Shown here: one piece after another, positions 45,017-54,410 of the stretch | Numbering within the stretch: position 1 is the stretch's first letter | Layout: each line of letters starts with the position of its first letter | Assembly: GCF_038595065.1 (NCBI RefSeq) | Contig: NZ_CP152003.1 | Location: 1,716,001 to 1,780,000 of the forward strand | Direction: 5' to 3' | DNA from: Sutcliffiella sp. FSL R7-0096 | GTDB taxonomy: Bacteria; Bacillota; Bacilli; Bacillales; Bacillaceae_I | DNA: 64,000 nucleotides | The notes under the pieces: generated by a model | What the model saw: the letters and a program-made list of their open reading frames with translations, nothing else | Told to the model about the DNA's origin: nothing | The model's database searches: none | Translations under genes and position numbers: made by a program

Positions 45017-46360
45017 ATGAAACAGCATGAACAATGGACATCAAAAATTGGTTTTATCTTGGCAGCAGCTGGGTCCGCAATCGGGCTCGGGGCCATATGG
45101 AAGTTTCCTTATATGGCTGGTACCAATGGCGGAGGGATATTCTTTCTATTATTTATCCTCTTTACACTCCTGATTGGAGCGCCAATGATTTTGGCAGAGT
45201 TTATTATTGGAAGGTCTACACAAAAGGATGCCATAACAGCATATAAGGTGTTGGCTCCGAAAAAGAAATGGTATTTTATCGGTGTTCTGGGAGTGGCGGC
45301 ATCGTTTATCCTCTTGTCCTTTTATAGTGTGGTAGGTGGATGGATTGTCACCTATCTAGGAAAGAGTATCTCGGGTGGTTTATCTCAATTCTCATTGGAG
45401 CAATACGGAGCGCTATTCGAACAGACAATAGCCAATCCCATCCAGGTCTTGATTGCACAATTCATTTTCCTGGGGATTACTATTTGGGTCGTCCAAGCTG
45501 GGGTCCAAAGTGGAATTGAAAAGGCCAGCAAAATTTTAATGCCATTATTATTCATTATTTTTATTGTATTGCTGGTTAGATCCCTCACTTTGGAAGGTGC
45601 AATGGAAGGTGTTCGCTTCTTTTTACAACCAGATGCTTCCTTGATTACGGCAAATACATTCTTAATGGCCTTAGGAATGGCTTTATTTTCTTTAAGTGTA
45701 GGTATTTCTATTATGGTCACTTACAGTTCCTATCTGGAAAAAGGCGAGAACTTGGTACGTTCGGCAGGATCGGTTGTCGGACTCAACATTATCATTTCGT
45801 TATTATCGGGTCTAGTCATCTTCCCTGCGGTATTCGCATTGGGATTGAGGCCGGATGAAGGGCCAGGTTTGGTCTTTGTTGTACTACCGGCAGTGTTCGA
45901 TCAACTGCCGCTTGGCGGACTGTTCTTGACCATGTTCCTGATTCTTCTTTTGTTCGCAACCCTGACTTCCGCTTTTTCCATATTGGAGATTATTGTTGCG
46001 GTTATTGTAAAAGACAATCAGGAAAAGAGAAGAAAAATTGCAGTCATTGCCGGTTTAATCATTTTCGTATTGGGAATTCCTTCTGCTTTATCATTTGGCT
46101 TACTATCTGATATAATAATTGGAGGTCTACTTGTTTTTGATGCAGCAGACTTTCTGGTAAGTAACATCGGACTTCCTCTTGGTGCATTTTTGATCTCATA
46201 CTTTGTCGGACACAGAGTCCCTAAGAACATTTTAGAGGATGAATTCTTCCAAGGATCATCAGTTAAAAAAGGCTTGTTCCAAGTGTGGTATTCATTGATT
46301 AGATATGTCATACCATTTGCGATCATCCTTGTGTTTCTACAATCATTAGGTGTTTTTTAA
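45017..46360 (+). CDS. Sodium-dependent transporter, NSS/SNF family
   Basis: A 447-residue protein with eleven to twelve membrane helices. The first helix has the NSS sodium-binding pattern [20 protein letters not shown] followed by TNGGGIF, as in LeuT. Bacterial members import amino acids with Na+; the substrate (Trp, Leu, Ala or other) cannot be read off. Close to B. subtilis YocR/YhdH-type proteins in length. TAGGAG precedes the ATG. Confidence 0.9.
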   Translation: MKQHEQWTSKIGFILAAAGSAIGLGAIWKFPYMAGTNGGGIFFLLFILFTLLIGAPMILAEFIIGRSTQKDAITAYKVLAPKKKWYFIGVLGVAASFILLSFYSVVGGWIVTYLGKSISGGLSQFSLEQYGALFEQTIANPIQVLIAQFIFLGITIWVVQAGVQSGIEKASKILMPLLFIIFIVLLVRSLTLEGAMEGVRFFLQPDASLITANTFLMALGMALFSLSVGISIMVTYSSYLEKGENLVRSAGSVVGLNIIISLLSGLVIFPAVFALGLRPDEGPGLVFVVLPAVFDQLPLGGLFLTMFLILLLFATLTSAFSILEIIVAVIVKDNQEKRRKIAVIAGLIIFVLGIPSALSFGLLSDIIIGGLLVFDAADFLVSNIGLPLGAFLISYFVGHRVPKNILEDEFFQGSSVKKGLFQVWYSLIRYVIPFAIILVFLQSLGVF

Positions 46361-46370
46361 TATAATCACG

Positions 46371-46407
46371 AAAAAACGTCGGGCATTTTTGCTTGGCGTT
46401 TTTTTTT
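46371..46407 (+). terminator. Terminator after symporter
   Basis: CGTCGGGCA pairs with TGCTTGGCG (with G-U pairs), flanked by A6 and T9. Confidence 0.8.
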
Positions 46408-46564
46408 GTGCGGAAAATATTGATGGTACTACCAAAGTAGTAAACAAGATAGTACAGATACTCTGTTTTTTTACAACGTATGCCTAATAGCTGGGATTGG
46501 TAGGGTATGAGAAAATACAACTAATTAATCTTACTATTTTAAAAATTCGAAAAGGGGTTATAGG

Positions 46565-47998
46565 ATGAAAAGAAGGGTTTCTTTTTTATCTACAGGGGTT
46601 CTATTATTGAGTCTTTTAGTACAATCCGTTTGGATGCAAGGTCTCCAACAGGTGAACGCCAATAATGTCCAAAGTGAAATAGGCATTCTGGATGAGTCAC
46701 TGGAGAAAATTTTTAAAACAAATGATGGGCCGGTTGAAGTAATCATTTCTTTTGATGGCGATGGTGGAGTTATGTCGCATCATAAAGAGCTTCTGGAAGA
46801 GATAGGAATACAGGGGGCCATCGGATATCAAAGTTTACCTATTGTAGGGGCTCTGGCGACAAAGGAGCAAGTAGATCAAATTCTGGAGTGGGATAATGTG
46901 ATCTCCGTTTATTACAACCAGAAACTTCAATATGAAAATGATGGTGCCACTGCCTATACTGGTGTGGACCGGGTTCGTGAAGATGAAGCATTCCGTAAAT
47001 GGAATGACGGGATGCCTGTTAGTGGTGATGGAATTGGAATTGTCATCAATGATAGTGGAGTAGATGGAACACACAATGATATAAAGTTCGGCAATAATCT
47101 TGTTCAAAATGTCCTTGGCAGCACCAATCTGCAGGGAGTTACCGGCATTCTCCCGATAACATATGTCGAAAATGTTCCTAATACCGATTCAAGCTCCGGA
47201 CATGGAACGCATGTCGCAGGTACTGTAGGTGGTACGGGAGCGATGTCAGGGGGTAAATACGAAGGGGTGGCACCCGGAGCGAATTTAATAGGTTACGGTT
47301 CCGGAGCAGTTGTTGCGATGCTTGATACACTTGGTGGATTTGATTATGCATTGACTCATCAGCAGGAGTACAACATCCGCATCATCACAAACTCATGGGG
47401 AACAACCAGTGATGCTGGTAAGGACTTTGATCCCTATGACCCAATCAATATAGCAACAAAAAAGCTGTACGACCGTGGCATTGTTACTGTTTTTTCTGCA
47501 GGAAATTCGGGACCTGGAGAAGCGACCATTTCCGGAAATTATAAAAAGGCGCCTTGGGTCATAACAGTGGCAGCGGGCTCCATAGAAGGGGAGTTAGCAG
47601 GCTTTTCATCAAGAGGCTTGGAGGGGAATGGGGGATCTGTGTTAGTGGATGGGGAGGAATATTTTTGGGTGGATCGTCCAACCATCACTGCACCGGGTGT
47701 AGACATTGTCTCTACTAGGGTATTCACTCCGTTATCCGCGCTAAGCGCACAAAAAGATTTGGAATATATCTCACCTGCACATCTGCCGTATTACACCACA
47801 TTCAGTGGGACTTCGATGGCTGCCCCGCATGTCGCAGGAATCATCGCGTTGTTGTTGGAAGTGAATCCAACATTGGATGTTTTGGAAATAAAGGAGATTC
47901 TTGAAAGTACGGCCACGCCAATGGAAGGATATGCAAAATGGGAAACGGGTGCTGGATATGTTGATGCCTACAAAGCTGTCTCAAAAGCAATTCAATAA
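46565..47998 (+). CDS. Secreted subtilase (S8), cluster gene 1
   Basis: A 477-residue serine protease. A signal peptide (residues 1-32) and an I9-like propeptide (about 33-120) precede the catalytic domain with Asp in VINDSGVDGTH, His in [12 protein letters not shown], the oxyanion Asn in ITNSWG and Ser in FSGTSMAAPHVAG. Asp is in NDSG rather than DTG. It differs from AprE-type subtilisins by a longer catalytic domain with a TGILPITYVENVPNTDS insertion. AAAAGGGG lies upstream. A close paralogue follows 27 bases after the stop, so both may be one transcript. Confidence 0.92.
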   Translation: MKRRVSFLSTGVLLLSLLVQSVWMQGLQQVNANNVQSEIGILDESLEKIFKTNDGPVEVIISFDGDGGVMSHHKELLEEIGIQGAIGYQSLPIVGALATKEQVDQILEWDNVISVYYNQKLQYENDGATAYTGVDRVREDEAFRKWNDGMPVSGDGIGIVINDSGVDGTHNDIKFGNNLVQNVLGSTNLQGVTGILPITYVENVPNTDSSSGHGTHVAGTVGGTGAMSGGKYEGVAPGANLIGYGSGAVVAMLDTLGGFDYALTHQQEYNIRIITNSWGTTSDAGKDFDPYDPINIATKKLYDRGIVTVFSAGNSGPGEATISGNYKKAPWVITVAAGSIEGELAGFSSRGLEGNGGSVLVDGEEYFWVDRPTITAPGVDIVSTRVFTPLSALSAQKDLEYISPAHLPYYTTFSGTSMAAPHVAGIIALLLEVNPTLDVLEIKEILESTATPMEGYAKWETGAGYVDAYKAVSKAIQ

Positions 47999-48025
47999 AC
48001 TATTCATTGGAAAAGAGGGGAAGTA

Positions 48026-50482
48026 ATGAAAAGATGGTTTGCTGTTGTATGTACGTTATTGTTGATGCTGACTCCATTTTATAGTGTAAATGCCCAAGGG
48101 GGAGGAACCGTGTCCTCTGTAGTACATGAAAAAGTATGGTCCGTTTTGGAGGATGCTACAAGTACCGCTCAAATTATTATTACCTTTTATGGAGAACAGA
48201 AACCAACTGCCACTCAAATCGGGTTGTTAGAAGAGCTTGGAATTAATACAGCAATAACCATGAAAGAATTACCGATTGCTGGGGCCCTGGCAACGAAGGC
48301 ACAGATTGAAAAGTTAGCTCAATCGCCGGAAGTAAGGTCCATCTATCTAAATGAGGAAGTGACTTACTATAACGCGGAATCAACGGACATTACTGGAGTG
48401 AACAAAGTCAGAACCGATAAGGAAATGACGAAGGGGAATGGCGGAATGCCTATTTCCGGTGATGGAGTAGGCGTGGTAGTGAATGATAGTGGTGTAGATG
48501 GCACGCATAAAGATCATGAGTTTGGGCGTAATCTGGTCCAAAACGTACTTGGTACCACCAACCTTCAAGGCGTGACTGGAATCCTGCCAATCACATATAC
48601 GGAGAACGTACCGAACACAGATACAAACTCTGGGCATGGTACACATGTTGCAGGGACTGTTGGAGGTACTGGGGCAATGTCAGGGGGTAAATATGAGGGA
48701 GTTGCACCAGGAGCAGACCTGATAGGATACGGATCTGGTGGCGCATTATTTATTCTTGACGGAATAGGGGGCTTTGACTATGCCATCAGCCATCAGCGCG
48801 AATATGGCATCCGGGTGATCACAAATTCTTGGGGATCCAGTGGGGACTTTGATCCAAACCATCCAATTAATGTAGCGAGTAAAAAAGCGTATGAGCGTGG
48901 TATTGTTGTATTGTTTGCTGCTGGTAATGAAGGACCGGCGGAAAACACACATAATCCTTATGCGAAAGCCCCTTGGGTTATTTCAGTCTCGGCTGGAGTG
49001 AAGGATGGTACATTGGCTGATTTCTCCTCACGTGGAACAAAAGGCGCTGGAGGGACATTCAGCATGGATGGGAAGGAATGGACATGGGAAGATAGGCCGA
49101 CCATTACAGCACCAGGGGTGGATATCATTTCTACACGTGTACTTGCCCCGCTTTCCGCACTGGCAGCAGGAAAAGATGTGGAACTGATTGAACCTCAACA
49201 TATCCCTTACTATACATCCATGAGCGGCACGTCGATGGCAACCCCTCATGTAGCCGGAATAGTGGCCTTGATGCTAGAGGCGGATCCAAGATTATCACCG
49301 GACGAGGTAAAAGAAATCATTCAACTTACAGCCACCAATATGCCGGGCTATGAAGCATGGGAAGTCGGGGCAGGATATGTGAACGCCTTTGCTGCCGTGG
49401 ATAAATCACTTCACAAGGAAAAGGTTTATGGTTCGACTCTGAATATGAACCAAACCTTCCACTCTAATGTGGAAACGTCGACACAAAGGGAAGAGTTCCA
49501 AATAGAATACAACACACTTACCGGGGGTACCTATGAATTTTCCGTAGAACAAGGCCTGACTAGTCTACTTGCACGAGTGGACGGAAAAGGTGTGATGGAA
49601 GCTACCGGAAATCCTGTTAATCTTGTTCTGACAGCTCCGGATGGAACAGAATATAGTTCAGGTGTCAGCTTGTTATTTCCTTTATATTCCGATCGGGTTG
49701 TAATGGTGGACACTCCACAGCAAGGTACATGGAAAGCGGAAATCCGCGGACTTCGTGGAGCTGACCTAAATCCAATTGGAATAGCTCTACCTGAAACGGT
49801 ACAAGGTACTTTTGCCTTTACAAAAATCGATGGTTTTTCCGGTCTGAATGATATAAGTGGTCATCCGGCAGAAACAGCCATTCAGCAAGGTGTAAATGAA
49901 AGGTTGTTTGATGGCTATAAAAATGGGTCTTTTAAACCGGATGCTAAGCTGACCAGATTGGAGCTTGCCAAGTCTTTGGTGATGGGTGCGGAAATCCGTC
50001 AAAGCCTGCCAGAGCAATCAAACTTTGGAGATGTTACAGGTCCTGAATTGGCTTTTGCAGAAGCTGTCGCGGCTAAAGGAGCAGCATTCAGAGATCAGCT
50101 ACATCAAAATAATGGAGTCATGATAGCAGGTCAGGATGGAAAGTTTTCACCTAAAGGAACGGTCACTAAAGCGGAACTGGCATATTCCTTGGTTCAGGGT
50201 CTTGGATTGGAAAAAGAGGCGTTAGCGCATACAGGTGATATAAAAGTGACGTATAAGGACGAACGAGTGGTATTAAAGGATCAGGGGGATATTCCCGAGA
50301 ACTTACGAGGATATGTTCAATTGGCATTGGATTTGAATTTGTTGAATGTGAGTTTCTCGGTCACACAAGGGAGATATGAATTGAAACCAAAGATTGAGGC
50401 TACTTTCCATGCTAACGAGGAAGTCACCAGGGGGGATTTTGCTGTAGCATTTACAAGGTATTACAGTGTATTTTTTAACTGA
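48026..50482 (+). CDS. Secreted subtilase (S8) with C-terminal SLH domains, cluster gene 2
   Basis: An 818-residue protease paralogous to the preceding one: signal peptide (1-23), propeptide, catalytic domain (Asp in VNDSGVDGTH, His in [10 protein letters not shown], Ser in MSGTSMATPHVAG) to about residue 465. A beta-rich pre-domain follows and then about three S-layer homology repeats (FDGYKNGSFKPDAKLTRLEL; GQDGKFSPKGTVTKAELAYS; ANEEVTRGDFAVAF). SLH repeats bind pyruvylated wall polymer, so this protease is probably retained on the cell surface, unlike its neighbour. AGAGGGGAAG precedes the ATG. Confidence 0.92.
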   Translation: MKRWFAVVCTLLLMLTPFYSVNAQGGGTVSSVVHEKVWSVLEDATSTAQIIITFYGEQKPTATQIGLLEELGINTAITMKELPIAGALATKAQIEKLAQSPEVRSIYLNEEVTYYNAESTDITGVNKVRTDKEMTKGNGGMPISGDGVGVVVNDSGVDGTHKDHEFGRNLVQNVLGTTNLQGVTGILPITYTENVPNTDTNSGHGTHVAGTVGGTGAMSGGKYEGVAPGADLIGYGSGGALFILDGIGGFDYAISHQREYGIRVITNSWGSSGDFDPNHPINVASKKAYERGIVVLFAAGNEGPAENTHNPYAKAPWVISVSAGVKDGTLADFSSRGTKGAGGTFSMDGKEWTWEDRPTITAPGVDIISTRVLAPLSALAAGKDVELIEPQHIPYYTSMSGTSMATPHVAGIVALMLEADPRLSPDEVKEIIQLTATNMPGYEAWEVGAGYVNAFAAVDKSLHKEKVYGSTLNMNQTFHSNVETSTQREEFQIEYNTLTGGTYEFSVEQGLTSLLARVDGKGVMEATGNPVNLVLTAPDGTEYSSGVSLLFPLYSDRVVMVDTPQQGTWKAEIRGLRGADLNPIGIALPETVQGTFAFTKIDGFSGLNDISGHPAETAIQQGVNERLFDGYKNGSFKPDAKLTRLELAKSLVMGAEIRQSLPEQSNFGDVTGPELAFAEAVAAKGAAFRDQLHQNNGVMIAGQDGKFSPKGTVTKAELAYSLVQGLGLEKEALAHTGDIKVTYKDERVVLKDQGDIPENLRGYVQLALDLNLLNVSFSVTQGRYELKPKIEATFHANEEVTRGDFAVAFTRYYSVFFN

Positions 50483-50536
50483 GAAGCTTTTTTAGAATGG
50501 TAGAGAACCACCTGATTTTAAATAGTAAATGTTAAG

Positions 50537-50568
50537 AGAGAAGCTGGGGAGTTACAGCTTCTCTTTTT
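50537..50568 (+). terminator. Terminator of the first protease pair
   Basis: AGAGAAGCT pairs perfectly with AGCTTCTCT, then five T. Confidence 0.85.
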
Positions 50569-50620
50569 GTAGTCCAAATCCATTCTATAGGATAAACAAG
50601 GAATTTATTACATATTTACC

Positions 50621-50745
50621 TATTGGGAAACTTGGGGGTTAAACTTTTAAATTACTCCCCTTTTTCCGCTTCATTTTCCCAATATGAATTTTCCGTGACT
50701 GGTGGTAAACTTTTGTTAATAGTTCTTAATAGTAAGAATTATTAA
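50621..50745 (+). promoter_or_regulatory. Bipartite inverted repeat, promoter and leader hairpin of third protease gene
   Basis: TATTGGGAAA (50621-50630) and TTTTCCCAATA (50674-50684) are inverted half-sites whose starts are 52 bp apart, about five helical turns. The right half abuts a weak promoter (TATGAA 50683, 17 bases, TAAACT 50706). The transcript would begin near a hairpin, TTAATAGTTCTTA/TAAGAATTATTAA (50716-50745). An identical layout precedes the next protease gene. A 5' hairpin is known to stabilise B. subtilis aprE mRNA. Confidence 0.6.
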
Positions 50746-50770
50746 AAATCTTATTCAAGGAGTGAATCTA

Positions 50771-51916
50771 TTGAAGAAGTGGATGAAAGGTTTTTCGGTC
50801 ATACTTATTGCAATATTGGCTTTCTCGTTAGCCTTCGGTACTGCTCAGGCAGAATCGTCCAGTCCGAATGCTAGTGCAAAGAAAGAATACTTAGTTGGAT
50901 TTACAAAAGGTAATAAGGCAAGCGCCCAGTCTTCTAGAAACTTGATAAACGCAGTTGGTGGAGAAGTACAACACACGTTCCAATACATGGATGTTGTGGA
51001 AGTCTCTTTACCTGAAAAAGCTGCAGAAGCTTTGAAGAAAAATCCTAATATTGCTTTCGTAGAGGAAAACGCGGAAGTTCAAGCTACTGCACAAACAGTT
51101 CCATGGGGTGTCCCGCATATCAAGGCTGACAAAGCTCACGCTGCTGGTGTGACAGGAAGTGGTGTCAAAGTTGCGATCCTAGATACTGGAATTGACGCTA
51201 ATCATGTTGATCTTAATGTAAAGGGTGGAGCGAGCTTTGTTTCAGGTGAGCCGAATGCCCTTCAAGATGGAAACGGCCACGGAACACATGTAGCAGGAAC
51301 AGTTGCTGCATTGAATAATACAACTGGTGTACTTGGTGTAGCATACAACGCTGACCTGTATGCAGTGAAAGTTCTTAGTGCTTCAGGTAGTGGTACATTA
51401 AGTGGAATCGCACAAGGAATTGAGTGGTCCATTGCAAATGGGATGAATGTCATTAATATGAGTCTTGGTGGAAGCTCTGGATCTTCTGCATTGCAACAAG
51501 CTTGTGATAATGCTTATGCTAGAGGCATTGTCGTCATTGCGGCAGCTGGTAACTCTGGTTCTAAAGGAAAGCAAAATACAATTGGTTACCCAGCTAGATA
51601 TAGTTCTGTTATCGCAGTTGGAGCGGTGGACTCCAACAACAACCGTGCTTCTTTCTCCAGTGTTGGGAACGAGTTGGAAGTAATGGCACCGGGTGTCAGC
51701 GTTTTGAGCACAACTCCTGGTAACAACTATGCAGCCTTCAATGGAACGTCCATGGCGTCTCCACACGTTGCTGGAGCTGCTGCATTAATCAAGGCGAAAT
51801 ATCCTAGCATGACAAATGTCCAAATCCGTGAACGTCTGAAAAATACGGCTACAAACTTAGGTGATCCTTTCTTCTACGGAAAAGGTGTCATCAATGTGGA
51901 AAGTGCTTTACAATAA
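50771..51916 (+). CDS. Subtilisin (AprE-type alkaline protease), cluster gene 3
   Basis: About 381 residues. Signal peptide ([20 protein letters not shown], cut after AQA), an I9 propeptide ([11 protein letters not shown] to VEENAEVQ) and a mature subtilisin starting at [17 protein letters not shown]. The catalytic Asp is in [10 protein letters not shown], His in [12 protein letters not shown], the oxyanion Asn in AAAGNSGS and Ser in [13 protein letters not shown]. The size and mature N-terminus correspond to AprE/Savinase-type enzymes. TTG 50771 is chosen since AAGGAG is 8 bases upstream; GTG 50762 overlaps that site. It has its own promoter and terminator. Confidence 0.95.
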   Translation: MKKWMKGFSVILIAILAFSLAFGTAQAESSSPNASAKKEYLVGFTKGNKASAQSSRNLINAVGGEVQHTFQYMDVVEVSLPEKAAEALKKNPNIAFVEENAEVQATAQTVPWGVPHIKADKAHAAGVTGSGVKVAILDTGIDANHVDLNVKGGASFVSGEPNALQDGNGHGTHVAGTVAALNNTTGVLGVAYNADLYAVKVLSASGSGTLSGIAQGIEWSIANGMNVINMSLGGSSGSSALQQACDNAYARGIVVIAAAGNSGSKGKQNTIGYPARYSSVIAVGAVDSNNNRASFSSVGNELEVMAPGVSVLSTTPGNNYAAFNGTSMASPHVAGAAALIKAKYPSMTNVQIRERLKNTATNLGDPFFYGKGVINVESALQ

Positions 51917-51940
51917 TTAGTTGATCCCCCCTCTTATATA

Positions 51941-51989
51941 AGCACCAGAATTGGCTCTACAGTAGGAGCAATTCTGGTGCTTTTTTTTT
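51941..51989 (+). terminator. Terminator after subtilisin gene 3
   Basis: AGCACCAGAATTG pairs with CAATTCTGGTGCT, followed by nine T. Very strong. Confidence 0.9.
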
Positions 51990-52037
51990 GTACTTTCTGA
52001 AGTTTACTTATTTTTGTATTTATTTCCATGATGCACC

Positions 52038-52157
52038 ATTGGGAAATGTGCTGGTAAATGGGGCAGATAAAGCTGGTTTAACCTACCTATTTTCCCAATT
52101 ACAATCATGCCATTATTATGCTAGCATCATAGTTAACTAAATAATTTGATTATTTAG
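52038..52157 (+). promoter_or_regulatory. Bipartite inverted repeat, promoter and leader hairpin of fourth protease gene
   Basis: ATTGGGAAA (52038-52046) and TTTTCCCAAT (52090-52099) repeat the half-sites and the 52-bp spacing seen before the third protease gene. A weak promoter follows (TTACAA 52099, TAGCAT 52122 at matching positions). CTAAATAAT/ATTATTTAG (52137-52157) forms a perfect 9-bp hairpin just before AAAGGAG. Sequence between half-sites is not conserved, so the shared parts are likely functional. Confidence 0.6.
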
Positions 52158-52182
52158 AAAAACAAAAGGAGCGTGATTACAT

Positions 52183-53322
52183 ATGAATAAGTCATTAAGA
52201 AAAATGTTTACCGTCTTCTTGGCGGTGGCGATGGTTCTGTCTTTTTCTTTTATGCCATCGGATGCAAGTGCAAATGGAAAACCGGTAATGAAGGAGTATC
52301 TGATTGGTTTAAAAACAGGGCCTTCCATAGCTAAGGCAGACACACTAGTGTCAACACTAGGTGGATCGGTGGAACATCAATTCAAGCATATGAATGTGTT
52401 ACATATCACTTTGCCAGAAGTTGCTGCAGCAGCGCTTGAAAAAAATCCTTTAGTGGAGTATGTGGAAGAAAACGTGGAAATGCACACAACCGCTCAGACG
52501 GTTCCTTATGGGGTTCCTCATATTAAAGCAGATGTGGCACATTCTCAAAATGTGACAGGCACTGGTGTGAAAGTGGCTGTATTGGATACAGGTATAGATG
52601 CTAGCCACGAAGATCTTCGAGTGGTAGGGGGAGCAAGTTTCGTTTCCGGTGAGCCTGATGCATTGACAGATGGCAACGGACATGGAACACATGTGGCTGG
52701 CACAATCGCCGCACTGAATAACAATGTGGGAGTACTTGGTGTTTCCTATGATGTAGATTTATACGCAGTGAAAGTGCTGAGTGCGGGTGGTAGTGGAACG
52801 CTTGCGGGTATTGCACAAGGAATTGAATGGGCAATCGACAACGACATGGATGTCATCAATATGAGCTTGGGTGGAAGCACTGGATCCACAACATTGAAGC
52901 AGGCAAGTGATAATGCCTATAACAGCGGGATTGTGGTCGTCGCGGCTGCGGGGAACAGCGGTTCTTTCCTTGGCCTAATTAATACCATCGGCTATCCGGC
53001 AAGATATGATTCCGTTATTGCAGTAGGTGCAGTTGATGCCAACAATAATCGCGCCTCCTTCTCTAGTGTGGGTAGCCAGTTGGAAGTAATGGCACCAGGT
53101 GTGTCGATCAACAGCACTTTACCAGGAAATCAATATGGGGAGCTGAATGGTACGTCCATGGCTTCGCCTCACGTGGCAGGAGCGGCAGCATTGTTACTCG
53201 CACAAAATCCAAACCTGACAAACGTGCAGGTTCGAGAAAGATTAAGGGATACGGCTACCAATTTAGGGTCGGCCTTCAATTATGGCCATGGTGTCATCAA
53301 TCTAGAAGCGGCACTTCAATAG
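52183..53322 (+). CDS. Subtilisin (AprE-type), cluster gene 4
   Basis: A 379-residue paralogue of the gene-3 subtilisin. Signal peptide to about residue 30 (cut near SANG), I9 propeptide ([11 protein letters not shown] to VEENVEMH), then mature enzyme [17 protein letters not shown]. Catalytic Asp in [10 protein letters not shown], His in [12 protein letters not shown], Asn in AAAGNSGS and Ser in [13 protein letters not shown] are all present. AAAGGAG precedes the ATG. It has its own control region and terminator, so the two AprE-like genes are separate units probably regulated alike. It arose by tandem duplication, then diverged. Confidence 0.95.
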   Translation: MNKSLRKMFTVFLAVAMVLSFSFMPSDASANGKPVMKEYLIGLKTGPSIAKADTLVSTLGGSVEHQFKHMNVLHITLPEVAAAALEKNPLVEYVEENVEMHTTAQTVPYGVPHIKADVAHSQNVTGTGVKVAVLDTGIDASHEDLRVVGGASFVSGEPDALTDGNGHGTHVAGTIAALNNNVGVLGVSYDVDLYAVKVLSAGGSGTLAGIAQGIEWAIDNDMDVINMSLGGSTGSTTLKQASDNAYNSGIVVVAAAGNSGSFLGLINTIGYPARYDSVIAVGAVDANNNRASFSSVGSQLEVMAPGVSINSTLPGNQYGELNGTSMASPHVAGAAALLLAQNPNLTNVQVRERLRDTATNLGSAFNYGHGVINLEAALQ

Positions 53323-53346
53323 AGCCCCCAAAAACCTATAACCATC

Positions 53347-53383
53347 AATGCCTGTCCCTTGTACGGGGCGGGCATTTATTTTT
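53347..53383 (+). terminator. Terminator after subtilisin gene 4
   Basis: AATGCCTGTCCC pairs with GGGGCGGGCATT (with G-U pairs), then a T-rich run. Confidence 0.75.
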
Positions 53384-53464
53384 CCTCCAATAGAAAAACC
53401 CCCACTAAATTCCCATCACTTTATGCTAACTTAAGAGAGAATAATATTATTTTTTTCCTGAAAT

Positions 53465-53493
53465 TGAAACTATTGCAACTTATCTTGCATCTT
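53465..53493 (+). promoter_or_regulatory. Possible ECF-type promoter
   Basis: TGAAAC (53465-53470), 17 bases and CATCTT (53488-53493). The -35 matches the AAC core of ECF promoters and lies just before an ECF sigma gene, so autoregulation is possible. The -10 is an imperfect match. Confidence 0.35.
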
Positions 53494-53530
53494 AAGTATA
53501 GACCAAAAGGAAAAAGGGGGTGAGCACGCT

Positions 53531-54100
53531 TTGCATCTTGTTGATCGGCTGAAAAACAAAGAGGAATCCGCATTACAGGAACTGATGTCCCTATACGGAG
53601 ACTATCTTTTACGAACAGCGTTTCTATTATTAAAAGATAGATTCATCTGTGAAGAGGTAGTGCAGGATACCTTCATTACTGCATACGAAAAGATTCATCA
53701 ATTGGATGAACCTGAAAAACTGAAAAGCTGGCTCACCTCCATTACCGTCAATCGTTGTAAAATGCTGATGCGTAAATGGAGCTGGAAAAATATCCTCCTA
53801 AACTTTGATTTTGCAGAACGAATTAGGGGAGATGAGCATGTGGAAAGTCCAGAGGCGCAACTGATAGTGGATTTTGACAAAAAATCACTTAGTGAATCCA
53901 TTCAAGAGCTAGATTATAAATACCGGGAAGTGCTTACTCTTTATTACTTTAATGAAATGAAAATAAGTGAAATTGCAGTGATTTTACATACTGCGGAAAG
54001 CACGGTGAAAACAAGGTTGAAACGCGGACGTTTGCATTTAAGGGAGCTCATCGAGAAAGGAGAGGGGGCAAATGAAATTGAAAGAAAAACAAGCGGTTAA
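53531..54100 (+). CDS. ECF RNA polymerase sigma factor
   Basis: A 189-residue sigma factor with intact region 2 (FICEEVVQDTFITAYEKIHQ, then LKSWLTSITVNRCKMLMRKW) and region 4 (YREVLTLYYFNEMKISEIAV and AESTVKTRLKRGRLHLREL). It resembles SigV/SigW-group sigmas. Start is TTG with GGGGGTGAG before it. It overlaps by 28 bases with the next gene, which has one membrane helix and is the best candidate anti-sigma. Function of the regulon unknown. Confidence 0.92.
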   Translation: MHLVDRLKNKEESALQELMSLYGDYLLRTAFLLLKDRFICEEVVQDTFITAYEKIHQLDEPEKLKSWLTSITVNRCKMLMRKWSWKNILLNFDFAERIRGDEHVESPEAQLIVDFDKKSLSESIQELDYKYREVLTLYYFNEMKISEIAVILHTAESTVKTRLKRGRLHLRELIEKGEGANEIERKTSG

Positions 54101-54410
54101 AGTAAAGCTAGACTGTGAGTTGAGGGAATTGATTTTTACCGGCTACGATAGTGTGGTGCAGAAGACGCAACCCCGGCCCCTTTCAAAAAAGCTTTCATCC
54201 TTTTGGAATAAAGAGTTGGAAATACCTTTGCTGCCCGTCGTGTTTGCGGCAGGATTATTCTTTACGGTTTTAACAATAAAGGATGATTTATATAAACAAG
54301 ACATCACTGCTCGAAAAGATAATGAAATAATTCAAATAGCTGGATCTATGTATTGGAAAGATGATTATGAGAAAGCGGTGAAATTCCATGAAAATAAGAG
54401 TGAAAATTAA
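54072..54410 (+). CDS. Single-pass membrane protein, candidate anti-sigma factor
   Basis: A 112-residue protein: about 55 cytoplasmic residues, one membrane helix (LLPVVFAAGLFFTVLTI, about residues 53-71) and a short outer part. The zinc-finger HxxxCxxC motif of many anti-sigma factors is missing. Gene order and overlap with the sigma gene suggest that it holds the sigma factor at the membrane, but this is context only. It overlaps the next gene by 23 bases. Confidence 0.6.
   Translation: MKLKEKQAVKVKLDCELRELIFTGYDSVVQKTQPRPLSKKLSSFWNKELEIPLLPVVFAAGLFFTVLTIKDDLYKQDITARKDNEIIQIAGSMYWKDDYEKAVKFHENKSEN

Noticed and set aside
46426-46442. TACTAC/GTAGTA palindrome before the first subtilase
   Set aside because: A single short palindrome with no repeat elsewhere in the protease cluster; it does not match the ATTGGGAAA sites of the AprE-type genes.
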